DNA of 64,000 nt from Cervus elaphus (GCF_910594005.1 NC_057848.1:48873616-48937615), one strand, 5' to 3'; positions 44,684 to 58,039 are shown, numbered from the stretch's first letter. Numbers and translations are program-made. Notes: generated by a model from the sequence alone, not told the origin.

Positions 44684-47242
44684 ATTGACTTTTAGAAGAA
44701 ATGGAGTAGCCATCATAGTCAACAAAAGAGTCCAAAATGCAGTATTTGGATGCAGTCTCAAAAATGACAGAATGATCTCTGTTCATTTCCAAGGCAAACC
44801 ATTCAGTATCACAGTAATCCAAGCCTATGCCCCAACCAGTAACGCTGAAGAAGCTGAAGTTGAATGGTTCTATGAAGATCTACAAGACTTTCTAGAAATA
44901 ACACCCACAAAAGAGGTCCTTTTCATTATAGGGGCCTGGAATCCAAAAGTAGGAAGTCAAGAAACACCTGGAGTAACAGGAAAACTTGGTCTTGGAGTAC
45001 AGAATGAAGCAGGGCAAAGGCTAATAGAGTTTTGCGAAGAGAACGCACTGGTCATAGCAAACACCCTGTTCCAACAACACAAAAAAAGACTCTACATATG
45101 GACATCACCAGATGGTCAACACCGAAATAATATTGATTATATTCTTTGCAGCCAAAGATGGAGAAGTTCTATACAGTCAGAAAAAAACAAGGCTGGGAGC
45201 TGACTGTGGCTCAGATCATGAACTCCTTATTGCCAAATTCAGACTAAAATTGAAGAAAGTAGGGAAAACCATTAGACCATTCAGGTATCACCTAAATCAA
45301 ATACCTAATGATTATATAGTGGAAGTGAGAAATACATTCAAGGGACTAGATCTGGCAGACAGAGTGCTTGATGAACTAGGAGAGAGGTTCATGACATTGT
45401 ACAGGAGACAGGGATTAAGACCATCCCCAAGAAAAAGAAATGCAAAAAAGCAAAATGGTTGTCTGAGGAGGCCTTACAAATAGCTGTGAAAAGAAGACAA
45501 GTGATAAGCAAAGGAGAAAAGGAAAGATACACCCATTTGAATGCAGAGTTCCAAAGAATAGCAAGGAGAGATAAGAAAGCCTTCATCAGTGATCAATGCA
45601 AAGAAATAGAGGAAAACAACAGAATAGGAAAGACTAAAGGATATTAAGAAGAGGTGGCAAGAATACACAGAAGAACTGTACAAAAAAGATCTTCATGACC
45701 CAGATAATCACAATGGTGTGATCACTCACCTAGAGCCACACATCCTGGAATGTGAAGTCAAATGGGCCTTAGGAAACATCAGTACGAACAAAGCTAGTGG
45801 AGGTGATGGAATTCCAGCTGAGCTATTTCAAATCATAAAAGATGATGCTGTGAAAGTGCTGCACTCAATATGTCAGCAAATTTGGAAAACTCAGCAGTGG
45901 CCACAGGACTGGAAAAGGTCAGTTTTCATTCCAATCCCAAAGAAAGGCAATACCAAAGAATTCTCAAACTACCACATAATTGCACTCATCTCACACTCTA
46001 GTAAGGTAATGCTCAAAATTCTCTAAGCCAGTTGTCACCAATGTGTGAACTGTGAACTTCCAGATGTTCAAGTTGGTTTTTAAAATGGCAGAGGAACCAG
46101 AGGTCAGCTTGCCAACATCCACTAGATCATCAAAAAAGCAAGAGAGTTCCAGAAAAACATCTATTTCTGCCTTATTGACTATGCCAAACCTTTGACAGTG
46201 TGGATCACAAAAAACTGTGGAAAATTCTGAAAGAGATGGCAATACCAGACCACCTGACTTGTGTCTTGAGAAATCCGAATGCAGGTCAATAAGCAACAGT
46301 TAGAACTGGACATGGAACAACAGACTGGTTCCAAATAGGAAAAGGAGTATGTCAAGGCTATATATTGTCACCCTGCTTATTTAACTTATATGCAGAGTAC
46401 ATCATGAGAAACACTGGGCTGGAAAAAGCACAAGATGGAATCTAGATTTCTGGGAGAAACATCAATAACCTCAGATATGCAGATGACAGCACCCTTATGG
46501 CAGAAAGTGAGAAGAACTAAAGAACCTCTTGATGAAAGTGATAGAGTGAAAAGGTTGACTTAAAGCTCAACATTCAGAAAACAAAGATCATGGCATCTGG
46601 TTCCATCACTTCATGGCAAATAGATGGAGAAACAGTGGAAACTGTGGCAGACTTTATTTTTTTGGCCTCCAAAAATCACTGCAGACAGTGACTGCAGCCA
46701 TGAAATTAAAAGACTCTTACTCCTTGGATGAAAAGTGTTGACCAACCTAGATAGCATATTAAAAAGCAGAGACATTATGTTGCCAACAAAGGTCCGTCTA
46801 GTCAACCTATGGTTTTTCCAATAGTCATGTATGGATGGGACAGTTGGACTATAAAGAAAGCTGAGTGCAGAATTGATGCTTTTTAACTATGGTGTTGGAG
46901 AAGACTCTCGAGAGTCCTTTGGACTGCGAGGAGATCCAGCCAGTCATTCTTAAAGGAAATCAGTCCTGAATATTCATTGACTGGTGTTGAAGCTGAAACT
47001 CCAATACTTTGGCCACCTGATGCGAAGAGCTGACTCATTCTGGCAAAGATTGAAGGTGGGAGGAGAAGGGGATGACAGAGGATGAGATGATTGGATGGCA
47101 TCATTGACTCAATGGACATGAGTTTGAGTAAACTCCAGGAGTTGGTGATGGACAGGGAGGCCTGGCGTGCTGCAGTCCATGGGGTCACAAAGAGTTGTAC
47201 ACGACTGAGTGATGGAACTGAACTGAACTGATTGACTCTTAG
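44684..47242 (+). mobile_element. Long BovB LINE, plus strand, with 12-base target duplication
   Basis: ATTGACTTTTAG (44684-44695) and ATTGACTCTTAG (47231-47242) flank it, one mismatch. The insert of about 2.5 kb starts in the endonuclease domain and ends in the GAACTGAACTGA tail, so it is 5'-truncated. It is the longest BovB here; coding details are given separately. Confidence 0.92.
44696..46800 (+). pseudogene. BovB ORF (AP-like endonuclease and reverse transcriptase), broken
   Basis: The first frame (to 45203) holds the endonuclease: GVAIIVNKRVQNAVFG, IQAYAPTSNAEE and FIIGAWNPKVG, where related copies have GDWN, so a catalytic aspartate has become alanine (GCC for GAC). NIDYILCSQRW closes it. 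A frameshift at about 45190 leads to GSDHELLIAKFRLKLKK. An internal deletion near 45645 removes sequence before the reverse transcriptase piece (45718-46026, IPAELFQIIKDDAVKVLHSIC, RSVFIPIPKKGN). LRYADDSTLMAES near 46475 keeps the polymerase motif. Several stops and shifts make it inactive. Confidence 0.85.
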
Positions 47243-48091
47243 TTCCCTCTAAATGTTTGTTCAGCTGCCTCCCCAGACATGAAAGTGTACAGTGAAAAAT
47301 AAGATTGCTATGTGGTAATGAGGGACAAAACCTCCAATTTTTCCTTTTTATTTGACCAGATGACTGGATTCATCCACCTTCTCACTCATCAAAATGAGCA
47401 TTTCACAGCTCCTCTATCATTTACAAATTTCGGTCACCTTCTCTCCTGCTCTCACTCTTATCCTTACTATCTAACTGAGAAAACAGAATCAATCAGAAAT
47501 TAATTTCCACAAGCTTCAATTACTACATCTATCTGTGGACCTATACAAGCATCTCTACCCAGATGCCTTCACTTATGTAGATGAACTGGGTTTCTAGAAA
47601 AGAACAAATTCTCAACTTGTCCACTATAGCTTGTTCCCTCTATCTTGTTCAACAACAGGCTTTCAGCAGTTTTTCCTAGTTTTCCCATATTATTAATTTC
47701 CTCTTTGAACAATATCAACTGCTTGAAACTAGATATCCTTTCCTCTTGGAAAAAAAAAAACCAAAAATTGAAAACCTCTTTGACACCACATTCTTTAACA
47801 CTCCTTCAGCTGCCATCACATTTTGCTACTTTTCTTGACAACAAAACTCTTTTCAAAAGAATGGCATTTATTTGCTATCTTAAGTTTCTCTCGTTTGATT
47901 CTGGATCCCAATCCAATGAGGCATTTGCCTTTACAATACCAGTTATTTCTCTTATCAAGATCACTTATCACCTCCATTTTAATAAATTCATCGCTTGATT
48001 CTTAGTCCTTATCTGTCTTGACATAACAAGAGTATTTGACATAATTGATTTTCTCTATCCCCAAATCTACTTCTTCTCAGTAAATGATATC
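47243..48091. other. Unassigned segment
   Basis: Mostly C/T-rich unique sequence, nothing recognised. Open frames such as 47645-47998 have no known features. Confidence 0.5.
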
Positions 48092-48335
48092 TTCAGTTCT
48101 ATAAGACTTCCCTGGTGGCTCAGATGGTAAAGTATCTGCCTACAATGCGGGAGACTCGGGTTCGATCCCTGGGTCGGGAAGATCCTCTGGAGAAGGAAAT
48201 GGCAACCCACTCCAGTACTCTTGCCTGGAAAATCCCATGGATGGAGAAGCATGGTAGGCTACAGTCCATGGGGTCGCAAAGAGTCAGACATAACTAAGCG
48301 ACGTCACTTTCACTTTCTTTCTTTTCAGTTCTATA
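48092..48335 (+). mobile_element. Complete SINE with 12-base target duplication
   Basis: TTCAGTTCTATA at 48092-48103 recurs exactly at 48324-48335. The body starts AGACTTCCCTGGTGGCTCAG and ends GAGCGACGTCACTTT-like text. A young BOV-A2/Bov-tA type insertion. Confidence 0.95.
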
Positions 48336-48559
48336 GTTATTTAAGTAAAAACTTTATAGTCATCTTTGATTTCTCACTTTCTTTTTCAGCCTATATCTTA
48401 CAAATATTTGCATATCCTGTTGGTTTCACCTTCCAAAGATAATATAATTGAACATCTCACTATCTCTACTGTGCACACTCTTATCCAAGTCATCATTATT
48501 TCTCATCTTGATTTCTGTAATAGCATCTTAACCTTGCTACTTCTACCTTTTCCACCATA

Positions 48560-49345
48560 ATCTAGTGCTATTACGGTAGTCAAATAATGCCATTTCTATT
48601 CTGAACACATTTAGTAGCTTTTAATAACAATGAAAACAAAGCCATGCCCAACCTGGCTAATTTTAATTTTCTGACATCACCTGTTCTTCCTTTTCCCTCA
48701 TTCTAACTCAGGCACGTGAGCCAATGTATGTCTTCTTAAGCATACCTGGTACACTCCTGTCACAAGGCCTTTGCCCTTGTGTTTCCCTCTTCCTGAATAC
48801 AGAAAGATGCATATCTAGTGCTCTCATCTCTTTCAGCTGTTTGTTCAAATGCACCTTCTCAATGAAGCTTTCCTTATCTATGTTATTTTACATTTCAATC
48901 TTCAACTTTTGACTCTGTCAACTCTGCTTTTTTATTCTCTCTAGCACTCATCAGCATCTGACTGTCTATTTTACATGTGTATGTGGTAATTGTGTGTCCT
49001 TCTTCTGGAATATAAGTCCAGAAGCTTGAAGATTCTAGTTTGCTTTATTCCTAACTGCATTTTCATTGTTTAGAATAATACCTGACTTACAGTTGTTGTT
49101 GTTCAGTTGCAAAGTCCTGTCAGACTCTTTGTGACCCCATGGAAGCATGCCATGTTTCCTTGTCCTTCACTGTCTTCTAGAGTTTGCTCAAACTCATGTT
49201 CATTGAGTTGGTGAAGCCATCCAACCATCTCATCCTCTGTCACCCGCTTCTGCTCCTGCCCTCCATCTTTCTCAAACAGCTGACTCATTGGAAAAGACTT
49301 ACAATTGGTACTTCATAAATACTTGTTGAATAACAAAATATTGTC
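48560..49345 (+). mobile_element. L2 LINE 3' region, interrupted by a BovB tail
   Basis: CTTTGCCCTTGTGTTTCCC, AATGAAGCTTTCCTTATC, the GGAATATAAGTCCAGAAGC block and the AATACTTGTTGAATAAC end follow the L2 3' order. The BovB fragment at 49096-49295 splits it. Confidence 0.7.
49084..49307 (-). mobile_element. BovB 3' fragment, minus strand, with target duplication
   Basis: GACTTACAGTTG (49084-49095) and GACTTACAATTG (49296-49307) flank a 200-base BovB tail in reverse (TTGTTGTTCAGTTGC start). Confidence 0.9.
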
Positions 49346-49386
49346 CTAGTGTTACCTGGTTTTCCTCTTTTTCCCCCAGGATAAAG

Positions 49387-49530
49387 TAATCAGTGTGTTA
49401 GTTGCTCAGTTGTGTCTGACTCTTTGCAACCCCATGGACTGTGGCCCACCAAGATCCTCTGTCCATGGGATTCTCCAAGCAAGAATACTGGAGTGGGTTG
49501 CCATTTCCTACTCCAGGGAAAATAATCAGT
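49387..49530 (-). mobile_element. Truncated SINE, minus strand, with target duplication
   Basis: TAATCAGT at 49387-49394 recurs at 49523-49530. The SINE body between them lacks the tRNA-like head. Confidence 0.85.
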
Positions 49531-49549
49531 AGTGACATGCAAAATTTCT

Positions 49550-50730
49550 GAATTATTGTACCATTTTCACCTATATCTTCTTAAAAGAGTTCAATTTACA
49601 TATAGTAAAAATTTCCTTGCTAATTGTGAATTCTGAGAATTCACACACATGTAAGTTGTGTAACCACCACCACAATCAAGATAGAACAATTGCATCATCT
49701 CCAAATTTTCCCTGTGTCCTTTGCAGTGTATTCTCCATATCCCCAAGACCTGGTGACTAGTGTTTTTGTTTCTATTTTATATCTATAGTTTTGTCTTTCC
49801 AAAAATCTCATAAATAGAATCATGATGTATGTAGCTTTTAGACTCTGGTTCCTTTCATTTAGCTTAATTAGAGATACATTTCAGTTATTTCATTTATTAG
49901 TAATTTGTTCTTTTTATTGCTGAGTAGTATTCCATTCCATTGGACAGATGAACCACAATTTGTTTACCCATTTCCCAGATGAAAACTGTTTGTGCTGTTT
50001 TCATATTTTGCTGATTACTAATAAATATTCATGTGTGGATTTTTGTGCAAATTTAAGTTTTTATTTCATTTGTGTGAACACTTAAGAGTGGGGTTTATGG
50101 GTTATGTGGTAAGTTTATGTTTAAGTGTATATGAAGTTTCCACTTGGAAAAATATTTGCAGTACATTCAATGAATAGGAGCTATAGTTACTTCATATCCT
50201 TTCATTTGGTATCGTCAGTTTTTTTTTTAAACCTGCGACCCTGTGGACTGCCAGGCTCTGCTCTCCATGGGATTCTCCAGGTAAGAATACCGGAGTGGGT
50301 TGCTGTGCCCTCCTCCAGGGGATCTTCCTGACCCAGAGGTGGAACCTGTGTCTCTTAAGTAGTCTCCTGAATTGGCAGGCAGGTTCTTTACCACTAGCAC
50401 TACCTGGCAATTTCCAATTATTAATGATGTTGAGCATGATTACATATGCTTATTTCCCATCCATATATCTTCTTTGGTGAAGTAATTTTTCACATCCCTT
50501 CTCTTTTTAAATTGTGTTGTTGATTTTTCTTTTACTGAATTTTGAGTGATCTTTATAAATTCTGGATACAAGTCCTTTATCAGATTTATGATTTGGAAAA
50601 TATTTTTTCTTAGTCTGTTGCCTGTCTTTTCATTCTTCTAACATGACTTTCAAAGAGCATATATTTCTAATTTTGGTGAAGTTCAATTTATCATTTTTTT
50701 TTCTTTTTAAGGATTGAGCTTTGGTGTTAT
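49550..50730 (-). mobile_element. Old L1 3' region, minus strand, with a nested SINE
   Basis: GCTGAGTAGTATTCCATTCC (about 49918) and AAATATTTGCCTAAG-like text (about 50740) are typical old L1 ORF2 end and 3' sequence in reverse. The SINE at 50230-50409 interrupts it. Confidence 0.6.
50230..50409 (-). mobile_element. SINE, minus strand
   Basis: The body from CCTGCGACCCTGTGGACTGC to ACCACTAGCACTACCTGGC is a ruminant SINE in reverse. Confidence 0.85.
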
Positions 50731-52955
50731 ATCTGAGAAATATTTGCCTAAGCCAAAGTAAAAAAGTTTTCTCTAAGCTTTCTCTTAGAAGTCAATTTTA
50801 AGTGTTTTAATTTAATTGAATTTTTATAAAAACATCTATATCTTTGAGCTGAATGTGGCTTGTGGGCTGCATTTTGTCACCTTTAGTCTATGGTCTAACC
50901 TGGAAGCCATCAATAGGGAAAAAAAAATCCAACAACTCTCTTTCCTAGGGCAATCAAATAATGACCTCAAAGACCAGTACTTTTAAAACAGTACCTATGT
51001 TTACTTTTAGAATATACCTTAAAATGTTTAACAACTAAAATCATAGAATGTGCACTTTTGTACCATGATTTATACATTGGGAGAAAAGCATTCAAAATCA
51101 GTAAATATAAATTAAGCTAACTAATGATCAGAAAGAAAGGTTTATTTAATAAATATGGCTTATACTTTTAAAAATACAGTTTTGTACTTGAGTTGTTTTT
51201 CAGTACTATTTTTTTTAGTACTGTTCAAGTTTGTTTTAAAGTATCATTTTATATGGGTTATATTATTGGTAACTTTTATTTTCCCCCAAATTGAAAAATG
51301 CCATTCTGTGTACCAAATGCATATAACAGTTTTCTCTTATAAAACAGATTTAAAAATCATTCAGTGAAGGCATCAGTCACTACAGAGGTGGTAGAAATAA
51401 TAAAGCTTCTGATATTAGTTATATAGATACATGATAACAGGGGAGAGAAGATTGTAACTACAATTAGACAGTAATTCCATTGTTCACATTCCTCACTATG
51501 GAGTTAATGACTAGCTCGAGGGTCCATGAAAAGCAGGGAGCGAATGATGTTTAATGATCCAACAAGTCATTAAGTGCCTAAAAAGGAACCACGATGTCAG
51601 GTATCATTGCCCTTATGAATGTACACTGCTACAAGAATAACATTTGAAGTTTACTTGTGCATACATTTCCATGTTAATATAACTCATTCTGTTGGGAAAA
51701 AATAATATTTCTGGAGCTCTGATCTGTCTGTTGGCATTTTTGTTCCTCACTTATAATAAACCAACCAGTTTCACTGGGATTAAAGTGTCATCTTTATAAT
51801 TAAATTTTAGGCGACACAGCAAAATCAGTAATGAATCTGAGCTAGTAGAAACTCTGCTTTCAAATGTTAAAGGACTAAAATTTAATTTTAAACGTGTTCC
51901 AGAGATCTGAAAGATATATTTTATTTGAGAGGACAAATAATGAGAAGTTTAAAATATAGGCATCTTAAAGTAAAGAGCAATTAATCAGACAGAGATAGCC
52001 ATCCAGTCATAATAAATCAGTTCCTCCTTTACTGACCTCTTGTTTTCTCAGCTATCTTTTAGGGGAATGAGAGACAATTCTACCTCAGTTTAGACTAGAT
52101 TTGGAAGTGGATCAAAAAAGGTAGTCCAGTATGTCTTGAATGTGACAAAAGGATTAATATTGTAGTTTATTGTTCCAAGAATGGGAAGTTGTGATCTAAA
52201 TTAGAATTTATAGCCTGCTAAATACATTAGATATCACCATTTGTACATGAATATTGAAAAATGGCTAGATCAAGCAATAGGCAAAGCACATTATATAAAC
52301 TGTGTGCTTACTGGTCCCCTAAAAATTAGATAAACCACTGATGTCATATTAACTGGCATTGGGGTGTATTCAGTTTATAGAGTTCTCCTTTACTCCTGTC
52401 TTGTTTCCTTTTATTATTAAGATTCAGTCTGTTTAACAAAAGCATCTATAATTTATTAATATTTATTTGAAAAATGCAAGACAGATTTGGAGACAGATGG
52501 AGACAGAACTGTTCAAAGAAAGCCATCAGCAGAATACATAGTGGATGAGTACTATTCGACAAGCCAGGACCATTCAAATTATTCAAATCAAGGCAGGGAA
52601 CAAAAGGGATAAAAGTTTTAATTCTTCTTTTACCAAAACTATCTGTGAATAATTTAGACATATTGAATTAAAATTTTAATATTCAACATTATTTTTAAAT
52701 GGAGGTTAAAGAAGAAAAGCAGACAGAGATAATTCATTTTATCAAGGCATTGTTGATCCAGTAAAATATTTAGATTTGTTATAAAACCAAAATAGAGATA
52801 TTTCAGAGAGTAAAATATAAATCTGTGAAAAGTTAAAATATTTAAATATTTGGATTACACACTAAAGACAATTATGGATGGACAAATGATAAGTTTAATG
52901 ATTATTATATTTTGAGCCCTATTGTTTATTGGCACTCTGGTTATTTACATCAACA
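50731..52955. other. AT-rich segment with nothing recognised
   Basis: No gene, long frame or repeat could be supported. Confidence 0.5.
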
Positions 52956-52959
52956 ATTT

Positions 52960-53110
52960 CTAATCCTATAGGTTTTATTATTCCAGAAGTGTTTTTATCT
53001 TAATGTGAAGAAAGTTAAGCTCAGAAATGCTAAACAAATTGCTCAAGTTCACATGAGCAAGTAGAATCAAAATTTGGTCTCAGATCTCTGCTGTCTTTGC
53101 TATTTCCACT
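52960..53110 (-). mobile_element. MIR-like remnant
   Basis: The AGTTAAGCTCAGAAATGC and CAAATTGCTCAAGTTCAC spacing resembles the MIR core in reverse. Weak. Confidence 0.4.
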
Positions 53111-53644
53111 GTGCCATATTATCCTTCTACAGATGGCATGCTAGTGAGATACCACTTTAATTATCCCAGAAGTTTATTACTCAGAAACATACAGCATTTT
53201 CTGTTGACAGGAAGAAAGCACAAAATACATCTAGGAAATAAATATGTCCATATAATAACATACTTTTTACTTTCTGGACGTGAGAATTCCTTATGATTAG
53301 GATTTAGTTCGTAGTCTTATCTATTACTTTCCAGATTATTCTAAAAAACTTAGTAGTATGTTTTCCTAGTTCATAGAATGTTAAGTATGATATCATAAAA
53401 ATTGGAGCGGCAATGCCGTGGAGAGACACATGGTTTTAGAAATAAATGTCAGCTGATAGCAAGCAAGAAAATAAGAAAATGATAGCCATAATGATTTAAA
53501 AACCCCAGCAGTCTGAGTTCATTTAATAGAAAGACAAACTTCCTTAGATATCTTGATAGCTTCTAAATGCATCACTTTATTAAAGCACAGCATAAAAGTG
53601 ACACATATTGAAGTTTCTGAGTCATTAAGGAAAAAGTGAAGACA

Positions 53645-53900
53645 GTAACAGCTCACATTTATTGAATACTTACTATGTGCCAAGAACTTTTCTAAGTCTT
53701 TCTCATTTATTGACTCATTTTGACTTCACAGTACCTCTTATTAAATCTGTACTACTATTGTGTCCATTTTACAGATGAAGAAAATGAATCTTAGGGAAGT
53801 TAAGTAACTTGCACAAGACTGTGTGAACAGTATGTGAGAGGATAAGGCTCCAAGCTCAGTTTGCCTGCTCCCACAACACATGATTTTTATCCAACAAGAC
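53645..53900 (-). mobile_element. MIR SINE, minus strand
   Basis: ATTTATTGAATACTTACTATG, CATTTTACAGATGAAGAAAA and GTTAAGTAACTTGCACAAG are the MIR landmarks in reverse. This is the clearest MIR here. Confidence 0.85.
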
Positions 53901-54197
53901 CAGTGGAATTTACTGTCTCTTGCATTCAGTATTTTGTTTAATTTTTAAGAAGGGGAGCATAATACATTTTTAATAGAGTTTCACTGTGTGTGTGAGTGTG
54001 AGTCCATGTCCCTCTTACCTATCCTATACCCTCATTACCACTGCCAAACTGTCACTACAGGTACAGGTCAGGGAACAGGATAAGGACAAAATGCAGGGGC
54101 AGAGGTGGTTTTGAGAAGGAGTGAAGAAGAGCACCAGAAGTGGAGGCAAAGGAAGAGGAGGGTTGCTGTAGAAGTGTCTTTTCATGAAGGAATAGAA

Positions 54198-54860
54198 ATT
54201 AGAACACTTTCTAACATCATACACAAAGATAAATTTGAAATGGATTCAAGACCTAAATGTAAGACTAGAAACTATGAAACTCTTAGAAGAAAACATAGGC
54301 AGAACACTGTGTGACATAAATCATAGCAAGATTCTTTATGGATCCTAGAATAATGGAATAAATATATGGATATAAATGGAATAATGGAATATAATGGAAT
54401 AATGGAAAAAAAGCAAAAATAAATAAATGAGACCTAGTTAAACTTAAAAGCTTTTGCACAGCAAAGGAAACTATAAACAAAGTGAAAAGACAATCCTCAG
54501 AATGGGATAAAATAATAACAAATGAAACAACTGACAAAGGATTAATTTCCAAAACACATAAGCAGCTCACACAACTCAATACTAGAAAAACAAACAACCC
54601 AATCAAAAAGTAGGCAAAAGACCTCAACAGACATTTCTCCAAAGAAGACATATATATGGTTAATAAACACATGAGGAGATATGACATCACTCATTATTAG
54701 AGAAATACAAATCAACTACAATGAGATATCACCTCACATCGGTCAGAATGGCCATCATCAAAAATCCACAAACAACTGCTGGAGAGATGGTGGAGGAAAG
54801 GAAATCCTACGACTGACGCGATGAAGCAGCAGCAGCGGCACTACTCAACCATAAAATGGA
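54198..54860 (+). mobile_element. L1 ORF2 3' part, plus strand, rearranged
   Basis: ATGGATTCAAGACCTAAATG, AAGCTTTTGCACAGCAAAGG and AATGGCCATCATCAAAAATC lie in ORF2 order. An (AATGGAAT)-rich stretch occupies 54345-54412, and the end is scrambled: GCAGCAGCAGCGGCAC (about 54825) sits before more L1 text. Confidence 0.7.
54345..54412. repeat. ATAATGGAAT microsatellite in the L1
   Basis: Repeated ATAATGGAAT/ATATGGAT units replace L1 coding sequence here. Confidence 0.8.
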
Positions 54861-55299
54861 GATTGAGGTTAAATTTATTAAAAGGAGAATGAGAATGCCT
54901 AGCACTTGTTTGTTTAGTTACTCACTTTGAGATAAAAATAGTTTTATTGGTTTCTGTTTTTAGCGTTCAGTAGTTTCTGAGAAAGTGACTATCCTCAACT
55001 AAGAAAAAAATCCTAGTTCAAATAATTTGTTGCACTATTCATTCACTACTGGCTGCTTTGTCTATTGGGCATTTCATGAAACAATGTGGTCACATGAAGC
55101 ATGGGGACTAATATTAATGCAATACTAGCGGGCACTGGTATTAAATCAGGCCCTGTGCCTGTCATGCTGTTAAGGGCTCTCCCGGGTTCTAGAAACAGTA
55201 AACTCAAGCTGGTGCAAGTCCAGGTTGGGGAGAGGTGAGGAGAGTACCCAGGAAGTTTCCATGGTAATCAGTAAAAGAGAACTGGCCCGGTGATGGGAA
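54861..55299. other. Unassigned segment
   Basis: Nothing recognised. Confidence 0.5.
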
Positions 55300-55882
55300 G
55301 ACTAGGAATCAAGTTAGCTCCAGGGCTGGTGATCTTCCCATTTCCATCTCTGTCTCTTAGAGGGTATCTCATCTCTCAGAGTCATCATCGGGGTCTCCAC
55401 GTCCTGTGTCTTCATCTGTCTCTCTTTTGTCTGTGGCTCTCTTTCTGTGTCTTCATCTCCTTTTGTTTGTCTGTCATATTCTATGTAGTCACTTTCTCTG
55501 TATATTTTTCTGAGAATGTGTTTTTTCTTCCTCTCTCTTTTTCTCCAGGTCTCTATTTTTCTGTTTCACTTTGTGACTCTCCCTTTTGTCTATTTCTGTT
55601 GCTTTTCCCTCTGTGTCTTTCTCCTATTTATCTCTGTTTCTTAGGCTATCTGTTTCTGTCTCTTTCTTTAAGTCTCTGTATCCCTTTATGTCATTCTGTA
55701 CGTATCTATTGTTTCTGAGTGTTTCTGTGTGTCTTTGCTTCTCTGTATATCCATCTCTCTGTGTATCTCTAAGTGATCTCTGGGTCTGTTCTCCAAATAT
55801 CTCTCTGGCTTTCTCTGTGAGTATTTCTCTGAACCCCAATCAGTATTTGTCTGTGTGGTCACATCTCTCTCTCTCGCTCACT

Positions 55883-55883
<1 letters not shown>
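55300..55883. repeat. Degenerate TCTG/TCTC-rich tract
   Basis: Nearly 600 bases consist of TCTG, TCTC and TTTCT words with few purine runs. Open frames on both strands (55290-55969 plus, 55839-55624 minus) are by-products of this composition. Confidence 0.8.

Positions 55884-55926
<43 letters not shown>
55884..55926. repeat. CA microsatellite
   Basis: About 20 uninterrupted CA units. Confidence 0.97.
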
Positions 55927-55929
<3 letters not shown>

Positions 55930-56046
55930 CTCTTTATATCTCTGTCTCTGTCTCCCCTTGCTTGTTTAGCCAGAGGAGCAGCAATGACAGGAAGAAGACT
56001 ATAATCAGTGGCCACGTAAGTAAGAGATATCTACCTGTTCTTTCTT

Positions 56047-56083
56047 TGTCTGTCTATCTCTCTATCTATCTATCTATCCATCT
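56047..56083. repeat. TCTA/TCTG microsatellite
   Basis: Repeated TCTA units, some TCTG. Confidence 0.93.
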
Positions 56084-58010
56084 CACATCCTCCTAACCTT
56101 CAACACTTCTGAAGAACCAGAGCCTAGGGCAGAAAGAAGGAGTAGATCTTCTAGAGGTTGACCACCTCAAGGTGGAGAAGAGGTAGGAAGAGAAAATATC
56201 AGACTACACAGGAACATAGGTTCCTGTATGTATACTGTACTGGTTAGCAATGGGTGATGTACATTAGTTATAAGCTGGTCTAAACTGAGCTTTTAATAGC
56301 CACTCTTTACTGGGAGTTTTGTAACCTATTTTAGGTGTCTTTAAATAAAAGGAAAGGGAGATATAACATAACTCAGGTGCAGGCAGAGATTGGAGAAAAA
56401 GCCCACAAAATCATTTAACATTTATATGTAACCAATTTGAAATGATTGAATAAATTACATTGGACCATAAGCAATACACCATTTCATTTTGTTTCAGTAG
56501 TCAAGCATAGTGCTAGTCATACAACAAGAACCAAAAATATTGCTACTTTTACATAACTTTATTCAGCAAGAAGAAATTAAAAAAAACTTGCAATCATCAG
56601 AAAGACTTTTCTTTTGAATTACAAATGACAAGATAGGTGAAAGAGATGCACTAAAATAGTCCAGGTATGTTGTTCAGGATGACCCCAATCAGGCACAGGA
56701 CAGAGTGATATGAGAGAAAAATACCAGCAAAGACGAGCTAGAAAATTTACTCTTGACATTTCTGACCTAATATTAAAATCAATATGAGATTAGGAAGAGA
56801 GGATCAGACTTAGAAAAATGTCCCCAGAGACCAGAATATCCAGTATCCTGCCTTTAGCCAGGTGAGAATCTTCAACATCCAGGACAATGTATCATAGATA
56901 TAAAAATATTTACTTAAGGATTTTATACTGCTTAGGGCATCTTCTTGATAAGCGTTTTCCCCAACATTTTTGACAGACAGCAGTTTTCTTTCTTGAACCT
57001 ACAATACCACTGATATTCTGCATTTTGTATAATTCAATTAATGTTCTGAAGATAAATTTTTCTTAAATTTTATTGAATCATATTGGCATATTAAAAATTA
57101 AGGACTTTGATGAACAGATCAAAGAGTACACATAGAACAAAATACTATGAGGTACAGCTAATAACCTGTACTTGTCATATGGCTATGTTACTTTTCTAAG
57201 GCTGGGCTAACTGAATCATATCTCACAAATGTCTTGTTTTAATGTTGTAGCATTTGGCAAAGCTACATTAAAGAAAAATGACTAATCCGTTTGGGTATAT
57301 TGTACTTTCAAAGAATATTTTCTAAACTGGAAGTTTGAGTATGGTAGTAAAGAAAATTCATGTACCTCAACTGGAAAACTAAACATTAATTTAAAAAAGA
57401 AAAAATACATTACACAGTATAAGACCTATTTGCGTTTCTTATCCTCCCTAAAATCACTACAAGAGAGGAATTAATTTTTAAATCTTAATAGAGTGGTAGG
57501 CATCAGTTGGATTTATTTGATATATAGGTCTATTTCTTTAAATAACGTGTTTTCAGAAAACAGATTTTACATTAAAAGTTTCCTGAAAATAGATTTTAAT
57601 ATTTTGTTCATATCTATACTCCTTGATCTAATTTATAATACAATTCTTTGGAAATTTACAACCAAAGGTAAAGTGAACTGATGATTTTTCTTACTTTGAA
57701 ACTCTCCCTTAAATCCCCCACTCTTATGCTCTATGCCCACGAGTTTTGGAGGCCTTTAGGTCAAGGTTAGAATATTATGGCAAACCTGCCTCTACTTGGG
57801 AGAACTAAGAATATTGAAGAGTAAATTTCGAGTGACTAGGTGATCAGCAAAGCATGGAGAATAAACGTATCTGGATATAATTGAGGATGATCAATCAGGT
57901 GCCACCTTATTCAGGTTTTCTTTGGAAAGAGCTTGTCTTTCCTTCTAATGCTTTTCTGTTTCTGGGTTCCTAGACCTGAAGAGGCAAGTTTCTTAACCAC
58001 ATTGTGAATG
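56084..58010. other. AT-rich segment with nothing recognised
   Basis: No gene, RNA gene or named repeat was supported. Confidence 0.5.
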
Positions 58011-58039
58011 ATAAATTTGGGTCAAACACCCCCTTTCAG

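Noticed and set aside
44643..45203. A 186-residue frame as a host endonuclease
   Set aside because: It matches the BovB endonuclease and its first codons lie in flanking DNA.
55290..55969. Frames rich in Leu, Ser and Cys
   Set aside because: Low-complexity TCTG/CA tract; both strands are open for the same reason.
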